Below are positions 20,031 to 31,600 of a DNA stretch of 64,000 bases, in pieces. The DNA lies in the NCBI GenBank assembly GCA_013399305.1, contig VXAI01000453.1, positions 182,062 to 246,061 of the forward strand, read 5' to 3'. Both the position numbers and the translations under genes were made by a program. Position 1 is the first letter of the stretch. Every line of letters begins with the position of its first letter. The stretch is from Rostratula benghalensis (lineage: Eukaryota > Chordata > Aves > Charadriiformes > Rostratulidae). The notes beneath the pieces are model-generated. The model was not told the origin of the DNA. It ran no database searches and was given only the letters and a program-made list of their open reading frames with translations.

Positions 20031-21649
20031 AGATAATAATGTAAATCAGCAAAAACATTGCCTTATTATTGATACAATTAATCTATATGGAGCTAAGTGC
20101 AAAGGAAAATAAATGCTAGCTGCATACCCATCTCCAGTGGAAAATAAATATAGCATATGTTTGAGGGCTCCATTCTCAGCAGATGTAAAGTGGTGTAGCC
20201 CTGTGCCAGTAAACAGAGCTGTCCCAGTTTGTGTAAGTAGAGAAGCTGACCCTGAGGAATTTCTGTTTGCTCGCAGTGAAGCTGGTGGGTGTGTTACAGA
20301 ACAGATCCTGGACACCTGGATCCTGGTGGTTATGTGAGGGCTGAGCCTCTGTGAGTAAGGAGTACCACCACTATGCAAGAAAACCTGAAGTTGGTTAGTT
20401 GTGCTGTCTGGTACAAAGGTAGTAAATTTGTGGAGACCTAGAGAGATGTGAGTGAAATGTGCTGTCCTGTGTGTAGCCTGGACAGAGAGGGTTCCCAGAT
20501 GCCCCTTTTATGTTTCTGTGACAACATCATTTAGCACCTTTTGAGTGAAAGTCAAAAGCAGCAGCTGGGAGGCTGACACACGGTTCTCAGGAGCCAAGTC
20601 ACTACCTTCCCTCCTCCTGCTTTTCCAAGGAAAAGCGAGGGGGTGGGACTGTAAATGTTGACTAACCCTGTGCTGTGCCATTCCCAAACCCTTCACTCAG
20701 AATCAGGGCTCTGTCCTTTTCCAGGAGGCCAATGCAGCCTTCGGGCTGCAATCAACAGAGGACACAAACATTTGATCTCAACAGACAACTTGAGCAAATG
20801 TTAATATTCATTTTGTCCCTCAGGCAATTCAGGTTGTTAATCAGACAGTGTGATCAATACTGCAGTACGTGTTACACTAAAAACACGACTGAGATGTCAA
20901 CCAGCATGTTGAGATTTGCCAACCCAGGGAAAATATCAAATATCAGTAGATAAAACTGATCAATAGGTAAAACAAGAAGAGTGGTTTTACAGATAACAGA
21001 GCAGATTGTCTAATTAGAGTTCTGACACAACACAAACACTCTCACTCAGAGAATGCTGCATCAGACCCAGAACTCGTGTTTGACCTGCAGCATATTTAAA
21101 CATCATTCTCCCAGATAACAGCTAATGGAAGGTGCACTCAGCTCCTAAGAAGGTAATTGCTCCACTGTTTAATTACCTACATTTAAACACCACATCTTAT
21201 TTCTAGTCTGAATTTGCCTAGCTGCAGCTTCTGGATGTACCACTTTCTACCGGACTAAAAAGCTTTCTATTCCCAGAAATCTTGTCTATAAAGTTATCTG
21301 TCACCTAAGATTAAGTCACACCTTAAAACTCACTTAAGCAACCTAAGTCGATTGACCTGCTGATTTTGTATCGCTCCTGTGATGCAAAAAACCCATCCTG
21401 TTATTTACTGTCTTTGCTCTGGTGTTGCTTTGTGGTCTGACACTTGGTTTGTTAACTCCCAGTGCGCTGATAGACCCTTCCCAGCCCCTTCATTCCAGTA
21501 GGTGCATTTCCATCTTGGTCCTGGCACCAGGACTGTAAATGCAGTGATGTTTGGCTGTGCTGGAATGCACGCTCCAAAGCACCCCACCCGACCAAACCAA
21601 CCAATCCCACCTTTCCCAGTAATTGCCACTGCTCCTCTAAATTTCATTT

Positions 21650-22005
21650 TTTAACACAAACTTCACCAGTAGTGTCTTTATACTTATTCTCCAGATTATT
21701 GATAAAAACATCGGGTAACACTGTACCAAAAGTAAACTCTTTTGGACACATCAGAAATTCCTCCATCAGATAATTACTTTTAGATGTGTGCTACCAAATT
21801 TTCCATCCATTTAATATGAGCTACATTGATTTTGTTGAGTACTATTTTTAATACAATGTCATGGAAGATTAAGTCAACTGCTTTGCAGAAATCTAAGTAT
21901 ATTATGTCAGCAGAATTACCTTTATTAACTGAATTTATAATCTCCTCAAAAGAAAGATTGCTTGTGTGATGAGCAGTTTTCTGGAGCAATGGATTGACAT
22001 TCTAC
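21650..22005 (-). mobile_element. Decayed CR1/L3-type LINE, reverse transcriptase fragment, antisense
   Basis: The minus-strand translation contains DIIYLDFCKAVDLIFHDIV, matching the LINE reverse transcriptase block YLDFSKAFDTVSHDIL. Further on, GTVLPDVFINNLE corresponds to the SVLGPLLFLIYINDL block. The frame is partly open over 69 codons (21,989-21,780) and is interrupted elsewhere. Confidence 0.75.
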
Positions 22006-22283
22006 AACTCTCTTGACTGTGGCAACAACTAATGAGGCTAAAGTTTCTTGGGTCATCCCAGTGACTTTTCTAAAATATTTCATTTCACCTTTACTTTCTT
22101 CTTAGTCCTTTGAAATTTCCCTTGTGTTCTGTTACTCGCTCAAAAACCAGCATGAGTGTGCTCTGTGCTGATTATCAGTCCTAAAATGAAAATTATTACT
22201 TTTAGAAAACGCTTAATTTTGCTATATTATTGTCCTAATATTCTATTAGAATGATAAGATCAGACTTATCCGAAGAAATGTAG

Positions 22284-22345
22284 AAAAAAAAAATGTAGGA
22301 AAAAAGTAGGAAAAAAAAAAAAAGTTAGGAAAAAAAAATTAGCCT
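22284..22345. repeat. A-rich tandem repeat, (GTAGG-An)
   Basis: Four imperfect units of gtagg or ttagg followed by 6-13 A bases. Confidence 0.85.
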
Positions 22346-25300
22346 GCTCTAAATGCTTAGCAGAGTTGAGCTGGAAATGGGGATATTTTTGCATTGGCTT
22401 TCATTGCTGATGAAGAAACGACTGGGTTCAGACCTGAGCCTGTGTGGTTACACTGCAGCTTTGGTTACAACCAGAATGTGCTTCCTGTCCCTGAACGCTG
22501 GTTTGGGGACAGGAGGGGAGGGGCAGTCTGGTGGTGCTGCAGGAGCCCCTGTGACCCGGCGGTGTGGTTGGTGACAGTCCCTTCGCTTGCTCCTTCTGCC
22601 TCTCTGAGCTGTCGATTAGTTAAATAGAAATAAACTCCCTCAGTTGCATGGGGAGTGTTGGGAAAGCACTGGCCAGAAGCTTGACTAAACACAGTTGAAG
22701 TGTAACTATTGGCAGTTTGTTTTAAAAACAAACCCAAACATGTTTGCTTGTAATTGATGTCATTACCAACAGTTAACATTTAAAAAAGAAATAAAGCCCC
22801 CTTCAAAGGTGAAAATGTGTATTTTCCCCCTGGGCTTTTAAGTATTACAAAAGATTATTTCTTAATTCAGTTAACGCTAACAGGAGGTTTTCCCAGACTT
22901 TCAGCGGGAAAAATTGGGGTTTTGTCTGTTGACTGCTGGAAACTGCAGTTGGTTAAACAAACCCATTGGCACCATTGTAAATACCAGCTGATCGTGAGTA
23001 GGAGCTTGGGGGGGGGGGAGCATTGCCTGAGCAATGAAGCTTTAATAAAGTGCCTCCAAGAAAAGCTCCCTGCCACTGCCATTCCAGTCTCCCAAGCCCA
23101 TAAAAAACCCAGCGTATTTCTGAGATTCCCATCACCCTTTTGGGGCTTTTGGTTAAAGTCCTCAGAAGACCCCTTGAAGCAGACACCTTGCAGGCTGTTA
23201 AATTCTCCTGCTGGAGCATCGTGTGGGCAGGGACCACGCTGTGCCAAGAATATGCCCCCAGGCAGTGAAAAATGATGGGACTTTACTAAAAGATGGAAAG
23301 CAAGCAAAATTCATGTGTTGCTCAAGCATGGCCAGCTTGCTGCAGACACCACTGAGGTGCCTGGGGGCACGTGTGAGAGGTAATTAATAATGCCAAGGCT
23401 GTTCACATCCCCCCAGCTGGTTATCAAGTATCATCCATCTTGGATATTGCCCTCAGCTCCAGCTTCTCCTCAAGAGCCAGGCTGGGGCTCAGGGAATTCA
23501 TGGCCATGGCAAAGCCAAGCTGGAAGGCAGACTGTTGTTACAACATGCACTGGTTGCCTGAGGTTGAAACCTGCTGAATCCAAACCCCTTCTCAGGCACC
23601 CTGTACAAAGAGTCATTCTGCTCTGAGGTAAAGAGTGAGATTTTGGCTGAGGAGAAAAAGTGCTGGCTTTTTGGATACAAGGCATACCTGACATCAGCAC
23701 AAAGAAGTTAAGGCAGTTCTCTCTGGCCTTGCCTAAATAAACCCCATCTCCCAGGCAGGCCATAGAGTTTCACTGCATCAAACAAGCTCTAGGGTTGAGG
23801 GTAAGGGAATTTTAAGGGTGTTTTGTTATTTATTTAATAATGCATTTTCAGTCCAGCTTGAAAGCTAAAGGAAGTTGGTGAGTTCTGCCTCTTTGTTTGC
23901 CTTTTCCAAGGCTGAGAGGAGTATTAATGAAAAGGAAACTCAGGGACATCAAAGACACAAGATGCATAAATATGCACAAAACTGGGAAGGTCAAATCTTC
24001 AACTGCTGCCTGAACCCTAACACAACTGAACATAACTTGTGACAACTCTTCAGGTGTTCAGGTGTTTTCATGCTGGACCAGAAAAGAGGGGTGGGCAGGA
24101 GGGGTTTACCCAGGGGTGGGGGAAGCAAGCTAAGAGGGCACTTGCTGTCTTAATACGCGGTTCTGGGAAGGGGGTTGCATCCAGCTTTACTGCCCAGCAG
24201 GCACCTCACCCCCCACACTATGGGGCAGCCTGGGCAGCATAGCTCTGGCTGGGAGTGTGAGCCCCAGAGAGGGTCTCTCTGCTCAGCAGTTGTGGCCCTT
24301 TCAGGCGTGCATGCACTCAGCTGAATTATTCAGGGAAGCTCGTTACTCAGACTGTTCCCAGGTCTCTGTGCTCCAAGAGGTTTTAAAAGAGACAACTACA
24401 GTCAGCAAAGCAACTCTTCACTCTTGGATGATCCTCCTTATCTCAGGTAGGAATAATATTCCTAGCTGTGAGTATCTGTTAGAGGTTTAGATTGTAATAA
24501 CCTTTTGTGCTTCTATTTTGGAGAGGAAATAACAGTTCCTCAGTGAGTTCCACCCTCTGAACAGAGGAGTTCTGTTGCCTTAGCACCAGATTCATTGGAA
24601 AGAAGAATTGTAAAAGCACTAGAAAATTCAAATTCCTTTCCAGATCCTGAGAAACAACCTGTGCAGCCCCGCAATTTTGTTTAGAGCTGTTAAATCTTCC
24701 AGAGGCATGCAGGGTTCTGTTCCCCGAGGAAAGATACTGAACCTTATTCTTAATACATTGTTTTAAATAACAGGAATGGCTAAGTGCTCCTGCTGAAACC
24801 CATCCCTGTCCCCTCACCAGTTTCCTGCATGGCTCCGGGCTGTTCTGAGGAGATTGTTGTTGCAACCCATGTAATTATGTTTTATGAAAATCCCAAAGCC
24901 AAAGCAAACGTTCCTGGTTCAGACAGGCTGTGTGTGGCCCCAATTTGCACACCAGCCTTCGCTCCCTCCGGGGGCATTTCTATTATTCCCTTTTTCTTTA
25001 ACAAGGCTAACTGCTCTCTTACCTATCTTCACTCCACTTTCATGGTTATTCAAGATGTAGATACAAATCTGCACTTGGAACAAGAAAACTTTTTATTTGT
25101 TTGTTACTTGCCTTCTTTCGCTCCAAAAAGAGCACAAGAAAAAATAATCAGTTCTACATCCACAGAGAAACCAAAGCCTGCTTTTCCTTGTGGGCTACCT
25201 TCAAAGGAATTTAGGAAATGGAAAACTTTTTCCAGTTTGTGGGACAATAGCAAGGTGCTTTCAGAACCTGCCAGTTTGAAAAAAAAAAAAAAAAAAGACA

Positions 25301-26573
25301 GTGTGAAGTGATGGTCTTTAATTACAGCTGTTGCCAATAAGAGTTGGCTGGCAATCATAGTGCTAGTTCAGTAGTGAATTCAGCTGGGGTCTGTCAGCTT
25401 CAGGAATCTGAATTACAGGGCTCTTTTTGCACATAAACCCCAGCAGAGGCCACCAGCAATCCATTTCATGAGCTGTAGGAAAGCTTCCATGCTAATTAAG
25501 ACAGATCTTTGTGTTTTGGAGGCAGCGCTTGACTCCTCTGTGTCTGGATGAAGAAGATACTGAGGCACTGGAGGACTGTTCCTACGTCCTAGCAATCCTT
25601 AAATGACTGACAGAATTTGCTGGTTGACAACTGTACCACAGTTGTGTGCTGCTGTCTCCCTGCCTTCCCCCCGGCTTTCTGTGCCTTGTTGCTTTGATGG
25701 TTGTCTCTTCTAAGTGGTGGGAATTGTGACAGTAGTTGGAGCTCTTTCATACTGTGTTGTGCTAGCTTTGAATATTGATTTTTTAAAGGAAATACCAAGA
25801 ACTGTTCAATAAGTTTTAAGGATCCTGTGATGTTATTGCGTAGCATTGTGATTCTGCCTTTGTTTATAAGTGAGGGCACCGAGACATTTAGTAACTGGGA
25901 GGAACAAGATGATACAGGTGATTTGATAAGTCTAGCCTTTTACTAGAAATCAGTGGTAACTTATGATTGCAGGAACAAAATGCTGTTGGAGGTGCAGAGG
26001 CACATGATGTCTGAGTATCTAACATGACCCCGTGTCTCCTGTGATGGATTCCAGCCTGACTATTTTTTATCCCACCCTCTTTTTCATCACCCATCTCTCC
26101 CTTTTGCCATGCTTTGCAGCAGCCCTTTTCATGGTTAAAGATGACTGCTCCACTTCCTCTTGATCTTATCTCACCTGAACAAATCAATCTTGTACCTTTT
26201 TCTCACAGGTCACACTTGTCACATTCATCTGGAGGCTTTCCAATTGCTCCATGTCCTTCCCAACACACAATGATACAATTCCAGATGAATTAGTGGCCTG
26301 TGTAAAGTACTAGGGTTCCTTTCTATCCGTGCTCTTGTAATTTGCCTGTTTCATTGCTGTTGAGCAATGGCTCTGGGTTGTGGATTAGGTCCAAGTACTT
26401 GCAGGAAGCTTCTTGGCATGAGTATGTAGGGTTAACCAAACCCAACCCACAGCAAAGTAATTGTATTATTTCATCTGATGAATTCAAATCTATTGTGACC
26501 TGTTTGCCACATCTACAAGAAGAAAGAGAGGCTGAGTTTGTCAGATGAGAATTTATTCATTGCAAATCTCTGA
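22346..26573. other. Intergenic DNA, no gene recognised
   Basis: Open frames up to 175 codons exist on both strands, but none shows paired splice sites with family-like sequence. A G11 run lies at 23,008-23,018 and an A-run at about 25,280-25,297. Confidence 0.5.
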
Positions 26574-26665
26574 ATTTTAAGGCCAAAGGGGACCATTATG
26601 CTCATCTTAGTCTGACCTCCTGCGTCACCCAGGCAGCAGAATGTGACCCAGTGATTCCTGCGTCA
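26574..26665 (-). mobile_element. Old CR1 3'-end fragment, antisense
   Basis: The stretch aaggccaaaggggaccatta, followed by a tgctcatcttagtctgacctcc-like segment and an aggcagcagaatg segment, resembles the 3' part of old sauropsid CR1 copies in reverse orientation. It is short and diverged, so the boundaries are approximate. Confidence 0.6.
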
Positions 26666-28229
26666 TCAACGTGTGGGTGACCCGTTTGCCCAGAGCTCTG
26701 TGGAATACCATGTATCTGGCCGGAGCCCAAACTGGAAGCTGGCCTCCACCCTCCTTTCTTTTGCTCCCCTTTCCAGCATTGTTTCTCCAAAGGGCAATTT
26801 CTCTCTCTGCCCACATTCATTAAATGCTGACCCAGCGCTGTTGGCCTAGAGCAGCAAAGCACCCTCTGTCTCCTGTGGTTGAGGAAGGAGCGGCAAGAGC
26901 AGCTGGATTTCATCTTTTACACTAGTATTCTCGACTGGAAGAGGGGCTGCAGGGGGCAGCATGGACAAACACCCCCCCTGGAAACACCAAAATCTCTTGG
27001 GGCTGAACAGTTACTTGTTTCCACACACTTGTGAACAGCTTCTTCGGCCAAGATGTTTGAGTGAAACCCAAACCTGTGTAAAAGCACGCTGGCATGAAGT
27101 AGTGTCCCAGCATGGCCCATGGGTTCTGGTTGTTTTTCGGGTGCAGAGGGGTTCCCTTTTAGATAAGTGGTACAGCACATACCCAGGACACCAGCGCACC
27201 TCCCTGGGTGCGGAGGCAGCTCTTGGCAGGATCATTTCAGCTTTCTCTGCTGTGGTTTATCTACAGAATTGAGGCCATTCCTAAGCTAAGACAGGGATGC
27301 AGGTTTGTTTATGGGTTTTTGCTTTGGATTTAAGCACCCAATCAATTAGCTCTGGGGAAAGAGGCTTCTGTGGTTTGCTGGCAGGGTATTATTGATGATG
27401 GATTTTCCTGAGCAGGAGCTCTGCTTGCTCTTGAGAGGGGCTTTTGTGCAGGTCCCCAGGGGGAAGCAGTCCAGTAAGCAGGGAACGGCTCTGGATTCCC
27501 TCTGACCGCAGGGTTCTTGCATCTGCAGAGCTAACTGCTAGAACCCACTGAAACCATAACTTATACCTGCGCTTCTTTGCGATGTCTGGGACAATAATGA
27601 GGTTTAATTTGATGTTGCTGGGTAAGTGGCATTAATTCAGAGAGGCTTCTGCTGAGTGACCAACTCACTAACTTTTACTGGAGCACATCACACCTTGGAA
27701 AACAGAGGGAGGTGGATCCAGTGTGTGAAGGTGACCTGCATCCACCTTGAGACCTTTGGTTGACAATAAACAGTAAAGGCCCCAACAGCGTTACAACTGA
27801 AGGCAAGCTGCTGCGGGCTGGAGAGAAACACCCCTTTTCCTGGTGAATTCCTACTGCCAAAGATAGTAGCCAGACTTTGCTTTGTGGTCAACTCTCCTTG
27901 GGCAGACTTAATGGGAGGATGGAGCCCCTGTGGCAGATCCCTCCTGATTCTGCTAAGGGAGACACAGCTGTGTCCTACTCTCTGCTGCTCCTCCCAATTG
28001 CCTCCAGGTGCAGGCATTTACCCTCCAGGGCAAAAGGGCTTATGCTAAGCAAAACCAGAGACTTCTTGTCGTGGAATTAAGAGGCTTCGTACAGCGTGGG
28101 TCAGAAATCAGCCATACCATCAAACACTCTTTTTGTGTTGACGTGCGGGTAAGGTGCCTGCACCCTGCTGTGTGGGATCGCTGTGGCGGCTCTGAAGGTG
28201 GGTGTTGAGGGGCTGCGAGGTGATGTTAA
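26666..28229. other. Upstream flank of the GPSM1 CpG island
   Basis: Unique-looking sequence with no exon that I can support on either strand. G+C rises from about 28.1 kb toward the island. Confidence 0.5.
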
Positions 28230-28427
28230 ACACAGGGGACACGCGTGACCTGTGGCCCACCCCGCTGGCACGGCTGCCCTGATGCTCCCGTAAGGCTGTG
28301 CCTCGGCTGCAGGGGCGATGGCAGCCCGCGGAAGCAGGGGGCTCTGCCCGGCTGCTCAGCCCCGCTCTTCCCCCGTCCCACCGCGGCCCCCGGGGCGGGC
28401 GGAGTGGCCGATCGAGGCGGGTCGGGC

Positions 28428-28452
28428 GGAGGAGGAGGAGGAGGAGGAGGAA
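28428..28452. repeat. (GGA)n microsatellite in the GPSM1 5' region
   Basis: About eight GGA triplets. In the frame of GPSM1 this would read as a run of glutamates if translation began upstream (see the 28,318 start). Confidence 0.95.
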
Positions 28453-28623
28453 GGGCCGCTGCCCGCCGCGGGGCTGACATCAGCCGGAGGAGGGGCCTGC
28501 CCGGGAGTTTCTTTGCTCGGTGCATCACTTCCCGCCGCTGCCATACTCCGCTGCCCGGTGCCGGGCTGCAGCCGCGCCTGCCTCCGCCGCGGCGGGCGGC
28601 TGGGCTCGGCGGGGCCGGCACCC

Positions 28624-28682
28624 ATGGCGTGCCCGCCCGGCGGGGACAGCCCCGGCTCCGCCGCCCGCCGGCTCTACTCGAG
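28624..28682 (+). CDS. GPSM1: GPSM1 exon 1, start codon
   Basis: ATG at 28,624 begins MACPPGGDSPGSAARRLYS. The donor TCGAG|GTGAGC leaves AG, which joins A of exon 2 to make arginine. The ending AARRLYSR is the same as in mammalian AGS3. The Kozak context is ordinary (C at -3, G at +4). The frame is open upstream to another ATG at 28,318, so a longer N terminus is possible. Confidence 0.88.
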
Positions 28683-31600
28683 GTGAGCGGGGCCGGGGAG
28701 GGAGCTCGGCCGCGGGGGAACCCGCCTCCGGACCCTCCCGGCCGGCCCCGGAGCTGCCGCCACGGCGGGCAGCGAGACCCGCGGTCCCTCGCCGGGAGGG
28801 AGGGAGGGAGCCGAGGGGCCGGCGGTTTTTCCGGGGAGGGAGCGCTCATCCCTGGGAAGGGAGAGGCTGTTGCATGCCTGGGGACCCGGCAAGAGTGGAG
28901 TGAGAGAAGAGGGAGGGGAAGGACGTGGTGTTTCCTCTCTGGGGTAGCTCTCGCTTCGTCCATGGGATGGTGGGTGCTGAGGTTGCCGAGAGGGAAACTG
29001 TGGTTTTCCTTGGCACTAGCCCGGAGCGATCGGCTCCTTCTGTTAAGGAGGCTGATGCTGAAACCTTGTCTGTGCTGGGCGTTTGCATGGGAGGCTCTTG
29101 GTCGCACTGCAGAGACTTTAAAGACTCAGCTTTAAAATTTAGCACTATAGAAATTCTCACAAGGCTGGGAAAAAATAGCTTCAGGCTGTCTGGTGTTCAG
29201 GAAAATACCTTATCTTGCCCATTCTCTTCATTTAGATCAAAAATTAAAAAGTGAACTGGAGTTAATGTGAGGCCTTAGGGCATTGCTTGGAGCAGTGTTG
29301 TTTATGCTGTTCATCCTCATTGTGTTTTATTTCCTCTCTAGCAGTCACACGTGGAGGTAATGCTATGGCTGGGCTAGACTGGGAAAAATATTCAAAGTAT
29401 ATGCAATATAGTAGCTTTTCATTCTTTCTTGTGTGTTTTGCAACAATTGGCATGGTAGCTAGTGGGTTGTCTAGCTTAATGAGTATTAGTTCATTAGGAC
29501 AGCAAGTGTTTCTTGTTTTCATTATATAGGAACTCCCAGGAACATGAAAAGGGAGCTCCCAGTTAAAACCACTTGTCTGCCTACCCTGGTGGAGCTAGAA
29601 CTCCAGAGAAACCCACTGACTTTTAATCTGACTGGATCTCTTTCTTTATTTCTTTTCTGTTTTCCTTGAAAACTTTATGGAGAATGGCCTTTGGTCATTT
29701 TTTGTGACAGGAATCCTAGTGGGGGGCTGTTTATCTGTTCAGCGCAGTAAGTGCTGCTACCAGCTCTTCAGTGAAGAGAGAATAGAAGAGAAATGGGAAG
29801 CAGCTCTCCTGTGGCTTACTCTGGGTGGCTCTGGCAGAGCATGTGGAATTAAAACTCCTCGAGGTGCTCTTCAGGCTCGATCTGCAGGCCTGGGCAGTAC
29901 GTAGGTTTCTGTTTATACTGCTCTGTGCACTGGAGCTGTCACTCCAAAGGAGTTTCCTCCTTCACTTCACTTGTATCACAGTTGTAGAAACTTCTAACTT
30001 GAAGTAAATGACTCTAAACTCCATCCAGTTGGTGTATCTGGGGTGACAGGTAGAATCTCTGGTGACTCTTCAGGTGGTACAGCCATAATGACTGCTATCA
30101 AACCCTTTCTATGTGGGTTTTTTGTTTGGTGTTTTTTTGGTGGGGGGGGGGTTTTGTGGGTTTTTTTCTTTTTCCCCCCTGGGAGCAGTGTGTACATACT
30201 CTGGTGTGAGAACTGCAGAAGGTGCCCGAGCAGGCTGAGAGTGCCAGACCCCTTCTGGGGGGGAGGCTGAGGGAGGTAAATCCCTTCTAGGATGAGGGGA
30301 AGGAAGTGTGCCACAAAGAAATGAAAGTGTTTGATCTTTTTTAATACATCCCTTGGTATTTCCCTAAATTCAGCCCATCCTAAACAAAGGCATCTGCTCC
30401 CCTGTGCTCACAGCAGTCAGGCTGTGCTGACTGGGCCAAACTCCTCTATTTGGAGAGGATGAAGCTGAAAGTATCTCTGCTACAGCAATAATACACACTC
30501 TGCATTTTTGGAGAAGAGGTTCTGTGCAGCTTTTTTAGCCAGCTCTTGCTAACCTTTCCAATCCCACTTATTTCAGTGCTGTTGCTACAGCAGAACTGTT
30601 AGTCTCAAGGGAGATTGTTGGAAGTACATGGCTTTGGAAGCAGATGAGCAGTTGTGACTGTGGGAATGGTGTGTCTGTGGTGGCTGGCTCCTGGTATTGA
30701 ACATAGGATCTCTAATTAAGGAAATGTTGATAGGTCTTTTTCTTTTTTTTTTTTTTCTTTTTGGACATGTTGAGCTCTGTGATCATGGTCCATAAACCCG
30801 AGTTGAGCAAGTCTTACACAAGCCTGAGCTAATGCTTTACCTTCCATGGGGTTTTTGCTCTGGTGCTCATTTAAGTGCATCCAATTCAGCTGTGTGTAAC
30901 CTCTGAGGGCTTTTGTTGGACAGAATCTGGGCTGTGGGAGTTGTGAAATACTCACTTGCAGCAGGTGCCCTTCTCTTCTCCACTGCTGCAGGTGCAGTCT
31001 CACCTTTTTATGCTGGCTGGCTGACCTGGAACCATGTAGGAAGCACCAAGTTCACCAAATGATTCCCCTGGACCATGGTTCCCGAGTGTACGTCAAGCTT
31101 GTGCTGGGGACAAGTTCACCATTGTTCAGAGAGATCATTGGATTTGGCTCTTGGCTTTTAAAAGGCCACTCTGGAGATTCCCATGTCTGGGAGCGAGGTG
31201 TGGGCATGTTCTGGGGAAACCATTGCTGGGCTGCATTGGCACGGTGGAGACATTATTGATCTCATAGAGAAAAAAACATTAGGTAATGCTGCATTTGGGC
31301 CAGAAATGTATAAATCTGACATGAAAACCTGGATAAAGATGCATCCTTTACCTTGCTCTGTGTTCTCTTGCAGTGCTACACGTTTCCAGCCGAGCTGTTG
31401 GCTTTTGTAATGTTTACTAACTTCTCTTGATTGTGTCATAAACAGTCTCCATCGTGCTCATTAATGTCACTACAGTGGGTACCTGACCTGAATGCACATT
31501 GGGCAATTAGCGAGCTCTCAGAGCACCACGGATCTTTCTAGAGAAGGCAACTTTCTCCTCTTCTGATGGGAAAACTGAGGTGAAGATCGGTGGCCTTCTG

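Larger units (their letters stand above)
28230..28960 (+). promoter_or_regulatory. CpG-island promoter of GPSM1
   Basis: About 700 bases of very high G+C and dense CpG surround the first coding exon. GC-box sequence (ggggcgggcgg) lies at 28,392-28,402. No TATA box is evident, as usual for CpG-island promoters. The exact transcription start cannot be placed. The nearest CCDC187 coding exon is about 15 kb away on the other strand, so a shared bidirectional promoter is possible but not shown. Confidence 0.8.

Noticed and set aside
21780..21989. 69-codon minus-strand frame with a reverse transcriptase motif
   Set aside because: It is part of a decayed LINE fossil. Retroviral origin was considered, but the block pattern YLDFSKAFD is that of LINE elements.
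28226..29135. Two overlapping open frames of about 295 codons, one on each strand
   Set aside because: They cover the GC-rich CpG island where stops are rare. The peptides are Arg/Pro/Gly-rich, run through the GPSM1 exon 1 donor and resemble no family.
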